From: RUG191 sp045642225
Lineage (GTDB): Bacteria; Bacillota; Clostridia; Lachnospirales; Lachnospiraceae
Direction of reading: 5' to 3'
DNA length: 64,000 nt
Assembly (NCBI GenBank): GCA_045642225.1
Contig: JAZUIN010000065.1
Coordinates: 1 to 64,000, forward strand
Each line of letters begins with the position of its first letter. The stretch's first letter is position 1. This document shows positions 25,227 to 33,782 of this stretch, piece after piece. Below the pieces are notes generated by a model that was given only the letters and a program-made list of their open reading frames with translations, was not told the origin of the DNA and searched no databases. The position numbers and the translations under genes are program-made.

Positions 25227-27593
25227 ATGATGGAAAATAAAAATACTATTATGAATAGTTTAATAGAGGAATTGCCAAAGGGACTAATAAATTGGCTTGA
25301 CTTACCTAAACAAGGAAGAGGTTTGGTTTTGGCACAAGAAGGTTCTGTTAGACATAGCATTGCTGAATACCTTTCACATCGCGCATTGGATGTGATGGAG
25401 TGTGATTTAGAATCTTTTTTTGAATTAGATACGCAGAATAAGTTTGACTGTATCATACTAATGGACGTGCTTGAAGCAAGTAAAGTTGCTGAGCAACAAA
25501 AAGAACTGATGCGATTGATAAAAAATAAGTTGAATGAGGAAGGCCGGTTGTTTGTGATAGCAGACAACCGATTTGCTATACGTTATTTTTGTGGCGATGA
25601 AGATCCTTTTACAAGCAGAAATTTTGATGGGATAGAGGACTATAGAAGAATTAGTTGCATAGATGAGCGTGACTTGAAGGGAAAACTTTTTTCTAAAGCT
25701 GAACTAGTGGAACTCTTCGAGGAAAGTGGGTTTGAGTATTACAAATTTTATTCGGTATTTCCAGAGCTAAGTGCACCACAGATTATATTATCAGATGGTT
25801 ATAAGCCTAATGAAGATATGGGCATTCGTATTTTTCCACAATACAATAGACCAGGGACAGTATTTCTAGAAGAAGAATTTTTGTATACTTCATTATTGGA
25901 AAATGATATGTTACATGCAATGGCAAATGGTTTTGTTATTGAATTAGCACGGAGTGAAATTGAACAAGAAAAGTTCTCTGAAGCAAAACAGGTTACAGTG
26001 TCTATGGATCGTGGCAAAAAAGATGCTTTTTTGACGATAATATATGATGATTACGTAGAAAAGAAACCTGTTTATAAAGAGGGAAAAGAAAAACTCGATC
26101 AAATAGCAGAAAATAGTAACTATTTGCATGAACATGGTGTCCCCATGATTATTGGTGAACAAATAGATGATGCATATGTTATGCCCTTTGTTTATGGAGA
26201 GTCGCTTGTACAGGTGTTAAGAGAAATGATGAAGACAGATATTGATGGTTTCTTAGCACTTTTAGATGCTGTGTGGGAGTTGATTAAAACTTCATCTGAA
26301 CATGTGTCATATGATAAGATTGACTGGGCACAGTTTGATCCAAGAATAGTTGATGCGAAGGAAAAAGGAAAAGGCGCACTTGATTTAGAGCGTTGGAGAA
26401 GGGTCGTTGATGATAATACAAATCAGGAAGTCTTTGGTCCAATATTAAAACGCGGATATTTAGATTTGGTCCTTGTTAATGGCATGATGACAGAAGAAGG
26501 TATGATGTTCTTTGATCAAGAAGAATATGCAGAAAATGTTCCAGCAAGATCAATTATGCTTAGGAATATATATTTAATATATCGTGGGAACACTGAACTT
26601 TATAATTATTTACCTTTGGAAGAACTATATGAGCGGTATGAACTTGCAAGGTACATTGAATTATATGATTCGTTTGGACGTACGTATTTGACAAATCTTC
26701 GAAATGATGATTTGTTAAGAGAGTATCATAGACAGAGGCGATATAGTTTGGAAGTGCTGAATTCTAATCGTCAGAGAATGAATTTTTCTACAGATGAATA
26801 CATAAGACTTTTTGTTAATATATTTAGAAATTTAAATAATAAAGAATTGTACTTATTTGGATCGGGAAACTTTACAAAAAAATTCCTTGCCCTGTATAAA
26901 GATGATTATGAAATAGATGCTATTTTTGATAATAACAAACAGATGCACGGACAAACGTTAGAAGGAATCGAGATTTGTTCGCCTGAGGTATTAGAGAATA
27001 AGGATCCAAGCACATATAAAGTAATTATATGTATAAAAAATTATACGGGTGTATTAAAGCAGATTAAAAGAATAGGAGCAACCAATATAGGAATCTATGA
27101 TGCCAATATGGAGTATCCAAGAAAAGATAATCAGAAGATTGTTACTACAAAAAAATGTGATGAGAAAAAGAAGTATCACGTTGGTTATGTGGCAGGGGTG
27201 TTTGATATGTTTCATATTGGTCATTTGAATCTGCTTCGAAAAGCAAAGGAACAATGCGACTATCTTATCGTTGGAGTAGTTTCTGACGAAGGAGTTCGAA
27301 GGGGGAAAAAGACCGAACCGATGATTTGTGGTAAAGATAGACTTGCAATTGTAGAATCTTGTAGGTATGTAGATGAGGCTATAGAAATTCCACTAAATTA
27401 TTGTGACACAAAAGATGCATATCTAAGATTTCAGTTTGATGCACAGTTTTCTGGAAGTGATTATGCGGATGATACTGTTTGGTTAGAAAAACAAAGCTGG
27501 CTTAGAGAACGTGGAGCCGATTTAGTATTTTTCCCATATACTGAAGGGACAAGTTCGACAAAATTGAAAGAGGCGATTGGAAGAAAAACGTAA
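25227..27593 (+). CDS. Four-module protein: methyltransferase, unknown/kinase-like, YGAG Rossmann, cytidylyltransferase
   Basis: Residues 1-~225 look like a SAM-dependent methyltransferase (FDCIILMDVLE, NEEGRLFVIADNRFA). Residues ~240-500 form a mixed alpha/beta segment with a VMPFVYGESLVQVLREM stretch and a late MFFDQEEYAEN, reminiscent of kinase-like folds but without motifs I can assign. Residues ~537-635 are the recurring module (LYLFGSGNFTKKFL, IDAIFDNN). Residues ~648-788 are a TagD/glycerol-3-phosphate-cytidylyltransferase-type domain with VFDMFHIGH and GTSSTKLKEAI. The frame is uninterrupted over 788 codons. The domain order suggests activation of a polyol phosphate with CTP plus methylation, all in the cytoplasm. 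Confidence 0.78.
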   Translation: MMENKNTIMNSLIEELPKGLINWLDLPKQGRGLVLAQEGSVRHSIAEYLSHRALDVMECDLESFFELDTQNKFDCIILMDVLEASKVAEQQKELMRLIKNKLNEEGRLFVIADNRFAIRYFCGDEDPFTSRNFDGIEDYRRISCIDERDLKGKLFSKAELVELFEESGFEYYKFYSVFPELSAPQIILSDGYKPNEDMGIRIFPQYNRPGTVFLEEEFLYTSLLENDMLHAMANGFVIELARSEIEQEKFSEAKQVTVSMDRGKKDAFLTIIYDDYVEKKPVYKEGKEKLDQIAENSNYLHEHGVPMIIGEQIDDAYVMPFVYGESLVQVLREMMKTDIDGFLALLDAVWELIKTSSEHVSYDKIDWAQFDPRIVDAKEKGKGALDLERWRRVVDDNTNQEVFGPILKRGYLDLVLVNGMMTEEGMMFFDQEEYAENVPARSIMLRNIYLIYRGNTELYNYLPLEELYERYELARYIELYDSFGRTYLTNLRNDDLLREYHRQRRYSLEVLNSNRQRMNFSTDEYIRLFVNIFRNLNNKELYLFGSGNFTKKFLALYKDDYEIDAIFDNNKQMHGQTLEGIEICSPEVLENKDPSTYKVIICIKNYTGVLKQIKRIGATNIGIYDANMEYPRKDNQKIVTTKKCDEKKKYHVGYVAGVFDMFHIGHLNLLRKAKEQCDYLIVGVVSDEGVRRGKKTEPMICGKDRLAIVESCRYVDEAIEIPLNYCDTKDAYLRFQFDAQFSGSDYADDTVWLEKQSWLRERGADLVFFPYTEGTSSTKLKEAIGRKT

Positions 27594-27625
27594 AAAGAGA
27601 GACGTATGCAAGAGGAGACAAATAG

Positions 27626-28879
27626 ATGAATATCTTGACAACAACGGCAACAGTAACACGACCAGAGAGGCCAAGCCAAGGAATTAATGATATAAAAGCA
27701 GCAGGCTTTGATGATTTTATTATTGATGCATCGATGTACTTAGAACCACGCGTGTTAATGCGCTGGAATAAATTATTGACACCAGAAAAAGAGCAGTGGA
27801 TTGCTGATGACATTGCAGCGATGAAGACGGCTTTATCTGAAAGAGGGATAGTTCCTCGTGCTGTCTTGCTTCCATATGCCTCAACGGAGATGATGCGCTC
27901 TGACTATGTAGAAGTTCTGACGAAGTATTGTAAGATGATACTTCGTGAATTTGAAGATGCGGGTATCAGAAATTTTATCGCAAGACCGCTTACGGTAAAT
28001 ATCGAGACAAATGAATTAGACGAAGTAAATAAAGCATATTATATGGATTTACTTGGTGAATGTAAGTGTGAGGATACGAAGATTTTACTCGTAAATGCAT
28101 GCCGTTGTGTAGGTGGACATTTGATTCGAGGAATGTTTACAGAACCAGAACAGGTGATTAGTTGGCTTGATATGCTAAACGAAAAAGCAGGGAAGAAACG
28201 CTTTGGTTTTTGTTGCGATATTGGTGCTTATACATTAGCAGCGGTCAATATGCAGGATACGTTAAAGGCAATGGGCGAATGTGTTGATATGGTATGGCTT
28301 CGAGATAATGATGGCAAGAGTGATAAATCAATCATGATGTTCTTTGGACAGCAAGGTGGCGAATATACGACAGACCTGTTGGGACTAATTCGTGGACTTC
28401 GAGAGTGTGAATTTGATGGTGACTTAATTATGGATGCATCAACTTCTATTCATTTATGCCCTGCAATGCTTTGGCCACAATATATGAAGTTTGAACGAGA
28501 AATGGCAGGTTACATTCAGTGGCAGATAGAATTGGAGACATCGTTATATAAGTATGATCATATTGTTTTATTCGGTGCAGGAAATATGTGCCGTGCTTTT
28601 ATGAAGGCATATGGAGACAGAGTGCAGCCTTTATTTACATGCGATAATAATCAGGCTTCTTGGGGAACTGTATTTGAAGGTCTCGAAGTTATGAATCCAG
28701 AAGTTTTGAGAGATTTGCCAGAGAATACAGGGGTCTATATTTGCAATATGTATTACACGCAGATAGAGGCGCAACTCAAAGAGATGGGGGTAGCAAATAT
28801 TGAGTTTTTTAATGATGAATATTTGCCTACATATCATGAGCAGCGTATTGATCGGAATAAGAAGGCTATAACTGAGTAA
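27626..28879 (+). CDS. TIM-barrel isomerase/epimerase-like protein with C-terminal YGAG Rossmann domain
   Basis: Residues ~1-270 resemble sugar phosphate isomerases/epimerases of the AP-endonuclease-2 superfamily: an early GFDDFIIDASMYL, RFGFCCDIGAYTLAAVNM with a metal-type Asp, VWLRDNDGK in the position usually occupied by HxHD-N, and IMDAS late. From residue ~310 the recurring module follows: IVLFGAGNMCRAFM, PLFTCDNNQ, VYICNMYY. The following gene encodes a second, module-free protein of the same superfamily, suggesting a pair acting on related substrates. Substrate unknown. Confidence 0.72.
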   Translation: MNILTTTATVTRPERPSQGINDIKAAGFDDFIIDASMYLEPRVLMRWNKLLTPEKEQWIADDIAAMKTALSERGIVPRAVLLPYASTEMMRSDYVEVLTKYCKMILREFEDAGIRNFIARPLTVNIETNELDEVNKAYYMDLLGECKCEDTKILLVNACRCVGGHLIRGMFTEPEQVISWLDMLNEKAGKKRFGFCCDIGAYTLAAVNMQDTLKAMGECVDMVWLRDNDGKSDKSIMMFFGQQGGEYTTDLLGLIRGLRECEFDGDLIMDASTSIHLCPAMLWPQYMKFEREMAGYIQWQIELETSLYKYDHIVLFGAGNMCRAFMKAYGDRVQPLFTCDNNQASWGTVFEGLEVMNPEVLRDLPENTGVYICNMYYTQIEAQLKEMGVANIEFFNDEYLPTYHEQRIDRNKKAITE

Positions 28880-28974
28880 AATGTTTTAAAACTAAAGTGA
28901 GACATCAGTTGTTACAATCTTAAAAAAGAGCAAGGGAAACTAACAGAATAGATAATATATTTAATTAGGAGAAA

Positions 28975-29913
28975 ATGATGAGTTTTATTAGCGTTCAGTC
29001 AGATATAGCGGTGTGCCATGAGAATCCTCGTGGGGATTTACTACATTTAAAAGAAATAGGATTTTCAGCAATTGATTTTAGTTTGCATTCCTATCTGACA
29101 AATAAGCAATTATATAATAAGGATGTGACCACTTTTTTTGATAAAAGTGAAGAGGAATTATACGAATATTTTCGACCATTGAAGGAAGCTTCAAAAGAAA
29201 CAGGGGTTGAGATTTTTCAGATGCATATGCCATATCCGAACTATGTGCCTAGCGCAAAAGAAGAGTTAAACACCTACTTACGTGAAGTGATGAGTGTCAA
29301 AGCGATGAAGATATGCCATTACCTTGACTGTAAGTATATTGTGATTCATGGATTTAAACTATCGAGATATTTGGGTAGTGAAGATGCAGAATGGGAAAAG
29401 ACAAAAGAGTTTTTAGAGTATTTGGCACCATATGCAAAAGAGTATGGAATCACGATGTGTATTGAAAATATTTATATTTCCACAGGCTTTCATATTATCG
29501 AAGGCCCATGTTGTAACGCAAAGAAAGCAGCACGTCGCATTGATTCCATGAATGAAAAGTTTGGCGCTGAAGTACTAGGGTTTTGCTTTGATACAGGTCA
29601 TGCGAACTTGGTGGGCATTGATTTTGAAGACTTTGTTTCAACACTTGGTGGCAGACTAAAAGTATTGCATGTACATGACAATGATGGAGTCGCAGATTTG
29701 CATCAGGTTCCATTTACATTTACACGTACGCGTGAGAATAAACCTGTAACAGATTGGGATGGTTTTCTTCGTGCACTAAAGGTCGTGGAATACAAAGGTG
29801 CAATAAATTTTGAAACAGCACCAGTACTCAAGTCCTTCCCGCCAGAACTTCGAGATACAGCGCTTCGAACAATTTATGAGATAGGATGTTATTTCGAGGG
29901 TCAAATCAGATGA
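28975..29913 (+). CDS. Sugar phosphate isomerase/epimerase (xylose isomerase-like TIM barrel)
   Basis: A 312-residue AP_endonuc_2-type barrel with clear metal-site strands: VEIFQMHMPYP, YIVIHGFK, MCIENIYI (Glu), GFCFDTGHANLVG (Asp, His), VLHVHDNDG and NFETAP (Glu). The set is complete, so an active metal-dependent isomerase or epimerase is plausible. GGAGA lies just before two adjacent ATGs (28975 and 28978); either could be used. It ends the middle block of the glycan island, and the next genes are accessory. Confidence 0.82.
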   Translation: MMSFISVQSDIAVCHENPRGDLLHLKEIGFSAIDFSLHSYLTNKQLYNKDVTTFFDKSEEELYEYFRPLKEASKETGVEIFQMHMPYPNYVPSAKEELNTYLREVMSVKAMKICHYLDCKYIVIHGFKLSRYLGSEDAEWEKTKEFLEYLAPYAKEYGITMCIENIYISTGFHIIEGPCCNAKKAARRIDSMNEKFGAEVLGFCFDTGHANLVGIDFEDFVSTLGGRLKVLHVHDNDGVADLHQVPFTFTRTRENKPVTDWDGFLRALKVVEYKGAINFETAPVLKSFPPELRDTALRTIYEIGCYFEGQIR

Positions 29914-29961
29914 GAATAAATAAACGCTTTATTAAATTTTTATTAAATCTTTTTGAAATCA

Positions 29962-30004
29962 TTGAATATGCTCTAATCAGGTGTTACAATTTGATTAGAG
30001 CATA
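29962..30004 (+). promoter_or_regulatory. Promoter with operator-like palindrome upstream of the Rpn gene
   Basis: TTGAAT (29962-29967) and TACAAT (29985-29990) are 17 bases apart. A perfect 12-bp inverted repeat, TATGCTCTAATC (29967-29978) and GATTAGAGCATA (29993-30004), surrounds the -10. The same promoter and a slightly altered palindrome recur at 37804-37845. Repression by a protein bound to the palindrome is a reasonable inference. Confidence 0.55.
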
Positions 30005-30052
30005 AGTTTTCTTGATTCTATTTTCTGAATTTCAATATAATCTAAAAATCTA

Positions 30053-30102
30053 TGCTTAATTTTTCATTAACTAAGCAGGATTTTTAAGGATTAAACTCCT
30101 GC
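30053..30102 (+). promoter_or_regulatory. Leader with two mutually exclusive hairpins before the Rpn gene
   Basis: TGCTTA (30053-30058) can pair with TAAGCA (30072-30077). The overlapping GCAGGA (30075-30080) can instead pair with TCCTGC (30097-30102), which ends 12 bases before the AGGAGG of the Rpn gene. The locus at 36710-36779 keeps the same arrangement with compensatory changes (GCAGGGA with TCCCTGC). This suggests an RNA switch or attenuator. Confidence 0.45.
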
Positions 30103-30125
30103 GAACAATTTCAAAGGAGGAGAAT

Positions 30126-30926
30126 ATGAGTAAAGAGTTTCAAGATTTGACATTTACAGATGATTTTATTTTTTGCAAGGTATTAACCTTGAACCCAGAT
30201 TTATGTGAAGAGATGCTAAGAATCATTTTGGAGAAGAACATTTCCATTGTGATGATGGATAATCAGAAGAGCGTTAAAATGACACCGGACGGTAAAGGCG
30301 TACGGTTGGATGTATACGTCGAAGATGATGAAAAAGTGATATACGACATTGAGATGCAAACCACTGTTAGACATAACTTAGCAAAGCGAAGTCGCTATTA
30401 TCAAGGTGTTATGGATATGCATACGATTGAGGCTGGGAAGAATTACAGTGAGTTACGCAAGAGTTATGTGATATTTATATGTACTTTTGATTATTTTGGT
30501 CTAGGGATACCGGTTTATACATTTAAGAGCATTTGTGAGCAACAGACGGATTTGGTGCTTCATGATGATGCAGTTAAGATTTTTATAAATCCGAATGGTG
30601 ATACAAGTATGCTGTCGGAGGAACTAAGGGCATTCTTGGAATTTATGATAGGTAAGGAACCTAGTAGCGAATTTACAAAGCAACTTCAGGAGGAAATAGA
30701 TATGATTAAAAAGAATCCGAATATTAGTTTAGAATATATGTCGATTAATGCAAGAGAATTCGATTTGAGAGAAGAAGGAAGAGCTGAAGGAAGAGAAGAA
30801 GGGCATAAAGAAGGTGTCTTTGATACAATAGTAGTATTTAATATGATTAAAGATAACCAAATTTCTCTCCAAGAAGGAGCAAAGCGTCTTAACATTTCCG
30901 AAGCAGAACTTAAGAAGATGTTATAA
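30126..30926 (+). CDS. Rpn family recombination-promoting nuclease (PD-(D/E)XK)
   Basis: The 266-residue protein is a PDDEXK_2/Rpn-type protein: FTDDFIFCKVL at the N terminus, then VRLDVYVED and YDIEMQT, giving the catalytic Asp and ExQ of this nuclease clan, followed by RSRYYQGVMD. The C-terminal region is Glu-rich and helical, and ends in a small ISLQEGAKRLNISEAELKKML helical tail. Rpn proteins are DNA endonucleases now linked to phage defence and toxicity. AGGAGG precedes the ATG. An internal in-frame start at 30702 also has AGGAGG and could produce the C-terminal part alone (separate entry). Often misannotated as transposase; no terminal inverted repeats are seen. Confidence 0.88.
   Translation: MSKEFQDLTFTDDFIFCKVLTLNPDLCEEMLRIILEKNISIVMMDNQKSVKMTPDGKGVRLDVYVEDDEKVIYDIEMQTTVRHNLAKRSRYYQGVMDMHTIEAGKNYSELRKSYVIFICTFDYFGLGIPVYTFKSICEQQTDLVLHDDAVKIFINPNGDTSMLSEELRAFLEFMIGKEPSSEFTKQLQEEIDMIKKNPNISLEYMSINAREFDLREEGRAEGREEGHKEGVFDTIVVFNMIKDNQISLQEGAKRLNISEAELKKML
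30702..30926 (+). CDS. Intragenic C-terminal Rpn product (candidate antitoxin)
   Basis: Inside the Rpn gene, codon 193 is an ATG in the same frame with AGGAGG at 30688-30693, eight bases upstream. This is the strongest possible internal initiation site and unnecessary for translation of the full protein. It would yield a 74-residue peptide with the charged helix and C-terminal tail but no nuclease residues. In E. coli Rpn proteins, a short product from an internal start binds and inhibits the full-length nuclease. By analogy this may be the antitoxin. Direct sequence evidence is the RBS and frame; the function is inferred. Confidence 0.55.
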   Translation: MIKKNPNISLEYMSINAREFDLREEGRAEGREEGHKEGVFDTIVVFNMIKDNQISLQEGAKRLNISEAELKKML

Positions 30927-30939
30927 GGAGGTCAATCAT

Positions 30940-31701
30940 ATGAACGGTATTTCTAGTGTGCAAAACAATTATTCAAGCTATGGCAATTTTGCAAGTGGCA
31001 AGCAAATTAATACTGCAGCAGATGGTGCGGCTGAGCTTTCAATCATAAAGCGACAAGAAACCGAAGTCGGTGGATATAATGCAGGTGCTGGGAATATGCA
31101 GTCAGGCAAAGAAGTCCTCAATATTTCTGATGGAGCGCTTGGGCAGATTACAGATCAGTTGCAGCGTATGAGAGATTTGGCTGTTCAGGCAAAAAATGGT
31201 ATTTACTCTGACTCGGATAAAAAGATGTTACAGAGTGAGATTGAACAGTTGAAAAAGGGTATTCAGGGGATTGCAGATCAGACAGAATATAATGAGAAGA
31301 AGTTACTAGATGGTACGAATAGTAACTTTGATATGGCGACAGACGCTAAGGGTACATCTATGGATGTTACAACAGCGAATGCGACGTTAGAGGCACTAGG
31401 AATTTCTGATTTTGATGTGACAAAGAATTTTGATCTTAAGACAATAGATGATGCTCTAGACAAGGTGATGTCGGCACGTGGTTCGATGGGGGCACAGAGC
31501 AATGCTTTTGATTATGCATTGAATTATAATGCAACTTCATCATATAATTTAACAAGTTCTGTGAGCAGATTAGAAGATTTGGATGTTGCAAAAGCTATAT
31601 CAGAAACAAAAAATAAACAAACCTTACAAGAGTATGCCTTAATGATGCAAAAGAAGCGTCAAGAACAAGAAGAGCAGAAAGTGAAAGGTTGGTTTGTATA
31701 G
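30940..31701 (+). CDS. Short flagellin-like protein with atypical C terminus
   Basis: Residues ~10-140 match the flagellin N-terminal D0/D1 region: INTAADGAAELSIIKRQ, SGKEVLNISDGALGQI, LQRMRDLAVQAKNG and an EIEQLKKGI heptad region. A D1-like C-terminal helix (LDKVMSARGSMGAQSNAFDYAL) is also present. The final D0 helix of true flagellin, normally ending in an ANQ...LL motif, is replaced by YALMMQKKRQEQEEQKVKGWFV, a charged tail. At 253 residues it has no variable domain. AAGGAGG lies ahead of the ATG, 14 bases after the Rpn stop. A truncated copy of the end of this gene lies at 38057-38140. It may be a minor flagellin or a surface protein using the flagellin fold. Confidence 0.72.
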   Translation: MNGISSVQNNYSSYGNFASGKQINTAADGAAELSIIKRQETEVGGYNAGAGNMQSGKEVLNISDGALGQITDQLQRMRDLAVQAKNGIYSDSDKKMLQSEIEQLKKGIQGIADQTEYNEKKLLDGTNSNFDMATDAKGTSMDVTTANATLEALGISDFDVTKNFDLKTIDDALDKVMSARGSMGAQSNAFDYALNYNATSSYNLTSSVSRLEDLDVAKAISETKNKQTLQEYALMMQKKRQEQEEQKVKGWFV

Positions 31702-31715
31702 ATATGACAATCATT

Positions 31716-31746
31716 AGCGGAAGGCATAGGTCTTCCGTTATTTGAT
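31716..31746 (+). terminator. Intrinsic terminator after the flagellin-like gene
   Basis: CGGAAG and CTTCCG form the stem core around an eight-base loop, extended by a G-U pair, and are followed by TTATTT. It lies 17 bases after the flagellin-like stop. The remaining ~170 bases before the next gene show no ORF; they share a CAATGGTGTTA segment with 38311. Confidence 0.55.
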
Positions 31747-31916
31747 ATTTAGAATAATTAACGTGAGTTTTATGATTAAATTCGCAATCGCGGATAAAAG
31801 ACGTTGAAAGCGAATTGTGCGTATGTTAGAGTTTGAATAGAGGTGTCGTAAAAACTTTTTCAATGGTGTTAAGAGCATATTATTAAAATGTTCAAAAGCA
31901 TGAAAGGATTTAGTAT

Positions 31917-33713
31917 ATGAAACTAGGAATAATAGGAACAGGTAGAATTGCAGATAGGTTTATAGATGAATGTAAATATGTTGAAGATGTAGAGGTTGCT
32001 TGCGTCTATAATCCGCATATTCAAAGTGCGAAATCCTTTATTGATAGACATAGTTGCAAGGCGAAAGCGTTTGATGAATTAGAGAACATCTATGAACATG
32101 TAGATGCTGTATATATTGCTGCGCCTCATGAGCAACATTTTCATTATGCGAAAGAAGCTTTGAAAGCAAATAAACACGTGTTGTGCGAAAAACCGTTGGC
32201 GTTAAATGCTGAAGATGCTTCGTATTTGTATAAATTGGCTAAGGTGTCTAATTTGATTTGTATAGAAGCTATTAAGACTGCATACTGTCATGGATTTGGG
32301 ACAATATTACAGCTTATCGAAGATGATGCTATTGGTAAGGTTCACGATGTAGAAGCTACATTTACGAAGATTGGAGCAGCGTCGGGCAGAGAAATGTGGG
32401 GGCCTTTTGGAGGAAGCTTTTTTGAACTAGGTTCTTATGGATTACTTCCGGTTGTTAAGATATTAGGAACGGATTCTATAGATACTTACATAAATTCTAT
32501 TGAATCACCAAACGGCAATGATTGTTATTCGAAGATGATTTTTTCATTTGACAATGCAACGGCTACCGTTAAGACAGGGTTAGGTGTCAAATCAGAAGGA
32601 GAGTTAATTGTTTCTGGTGAGAAGGGATATATAAGGGTACCTGCGCCATGGTGGTTGACCAAATATATAGAAGTGCATCACGAGGACCCTAATCAAGTTG
32701 AAAAATATACGCCTGAGTTTGAGGGCGCTGGACTACGTTACGAGATAAGAGAATTCTGTAATTATATCAATACAATTGAAAGCATTGATGACAAAATTTC
32801 AGACGGTATTTGGGATGAGTTGATGTCAAATGCTGCTATTACACCATCAGAGTCTATATGGATGGCAGATCAGATGGAGGCGTTTAAGACATCTAGGGAT
32901 TCTAAAGCTAGTTTGGCTTCAAAATGTGATATGAACGCTGTTGGAATATGGGCGCATAGAGGATGTTCGTACAAATATCCTGAAAATACTATTCTAGCAT
33001 TTGAGGAAGCTGCTCGAATTTCTGGAATTAAAGGTATTGAATTTGATGTTCAAAGATGCAAAAGTGGCGAATTAGTTGTAATACATGATGAGATGGTAGA
33101 TAGGACGACAGATGGAAAGGGAAGAGTCTGTGATAAAACACTAGAGGAATTGAAGAAGCTTAATATTACTCCTTCAGGACAAAGTGATCCATACCTTGAA
33201 GCTTCGGTATCGATTCCAACATTTCAAGAATTGTTAGAGAAGATGACTCCATATTGTAGAGGTAATGGTTTGTTGCTAAATATAGAGCTTAAAAATGGTG
33301 TTTTACCTTATGACGGTATGGAAGAGCAAGTGTTAGAATTAGTTCGAGAATATGATTTGGAGGATTATGTTGTGTATTCTTCATTCAATCATGAGTCGAT
33401 GGCTAGAATAAAAGAACTTGATCCTAAGGCTAAGACAGGAGCATTAGCATCAGATGAGATGAAATGTTTAGAGGGAGCAAAGCATTACGGATTAGATGCT
33501 TTACATCCTTCTTGTACGGGAATGCTGTTGACGAAAGAAAGTATTGAAAGCGTTCGCGATATGCCGGTTCGCATGTACACTGGAATTCAACCATTGTTTG
33601 GACAAGATAAAGTTATGCCAGATATTGACTTGAGAAGGTATGCTATATTTGGTGCTACAGACATTATCGTTAATAATCCTGAGGATTACCTAAGTTATAA
33701 TGCACAGTTGTAG
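31917..33713 (+). CDS. Gfo/Idh/MocA oxidoreductase fused to glycerophosphodiester phosphodiesterase
   Basis: Residues 1-~330 are an NAD(P)-dependent oxidoreductase (KLGIIGTGRIADRF, AAPHEQHFHY, CEKPLAL), paralogous to the second half of the fusion at 5910. Residues ~342-598 are a GDPD domain: WAHRGCSYKYPENT, IEFDVQRCKSGELVVIHDE and DRTTDGKG contain the His-Arg, Glu-Asp and His catalytic residues. The protein could hydrolyse a glycerophosphodiester and reduce or oxidise the released polyol. Alternatively, its two domains may act on one wall-polymer intermediate. GAAAGGA precedes the ATG. A terminator follows, so this is the last gene of the island. Confidence 0.88.
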   Translation: MKLGIIGTGRIADRFIDECKYVEDVEVACVYNPHIQSAKSFIDRHSCKAKAFDELENIYEHVDAVYIAAPHEQHFHYAKEALKANKHVLCEKPLALNAEDASYLYKLAKVSNLICIEAIKTAYCHGFGTILQLIEDDAIGKVHDVEATFTKIGAASGREMWGPFGGSFFELGSYGLLPVVKILGTDSIDTYINSIESPNGNDCYSKMIFSFDNATATVKTGLGVKSEGELIVSGEKGYIRVPAPWWLTKYIEVHHEDPNQVEKYTPEFEGAGLRYEIREFCNYINTIESIDDKISDGIWDELMSNAAITPSESIWMADQMEAFKTSRDSKASLASKCDMNAVGIWAHRGCSYKYPENTILAFEEAARISGIKGIEFDVQRCKSGELVVIHDEMVDRTTDGKGRVCDKTLEELKKLNITPSGQSDPYLEASVSIPTFQELLEKMTPYCRGNGLLLNIELKNGVLPYDGMEEQVLELVREYDLEDYVVYSSFNHESMARIKELDPKAKTGALASDEMKCLEGAKHYGLDALHPSCTGMLLTKESIESVRDMPVRMYTGIQPLFGQDKVMPDIDLRRYAIFGATDIIVNNPEDYLSYNAQL

Positions 33714-33782
33714 ATACGGTTGAAAGTAGTAAAAAGTAGTAAAAATAAAACTTTTTGTTGAAATGAAAAGAAATAATTTTTG

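Noticed and set aside
30126..30926. Insertion sequence carrying a transposase
   Set aside because: Rpn proteins are often labelled transposase, but I found no terminal inverted repeats or target duplications around this gene; the palindrome at 29967-30004 overlaps its promoter.
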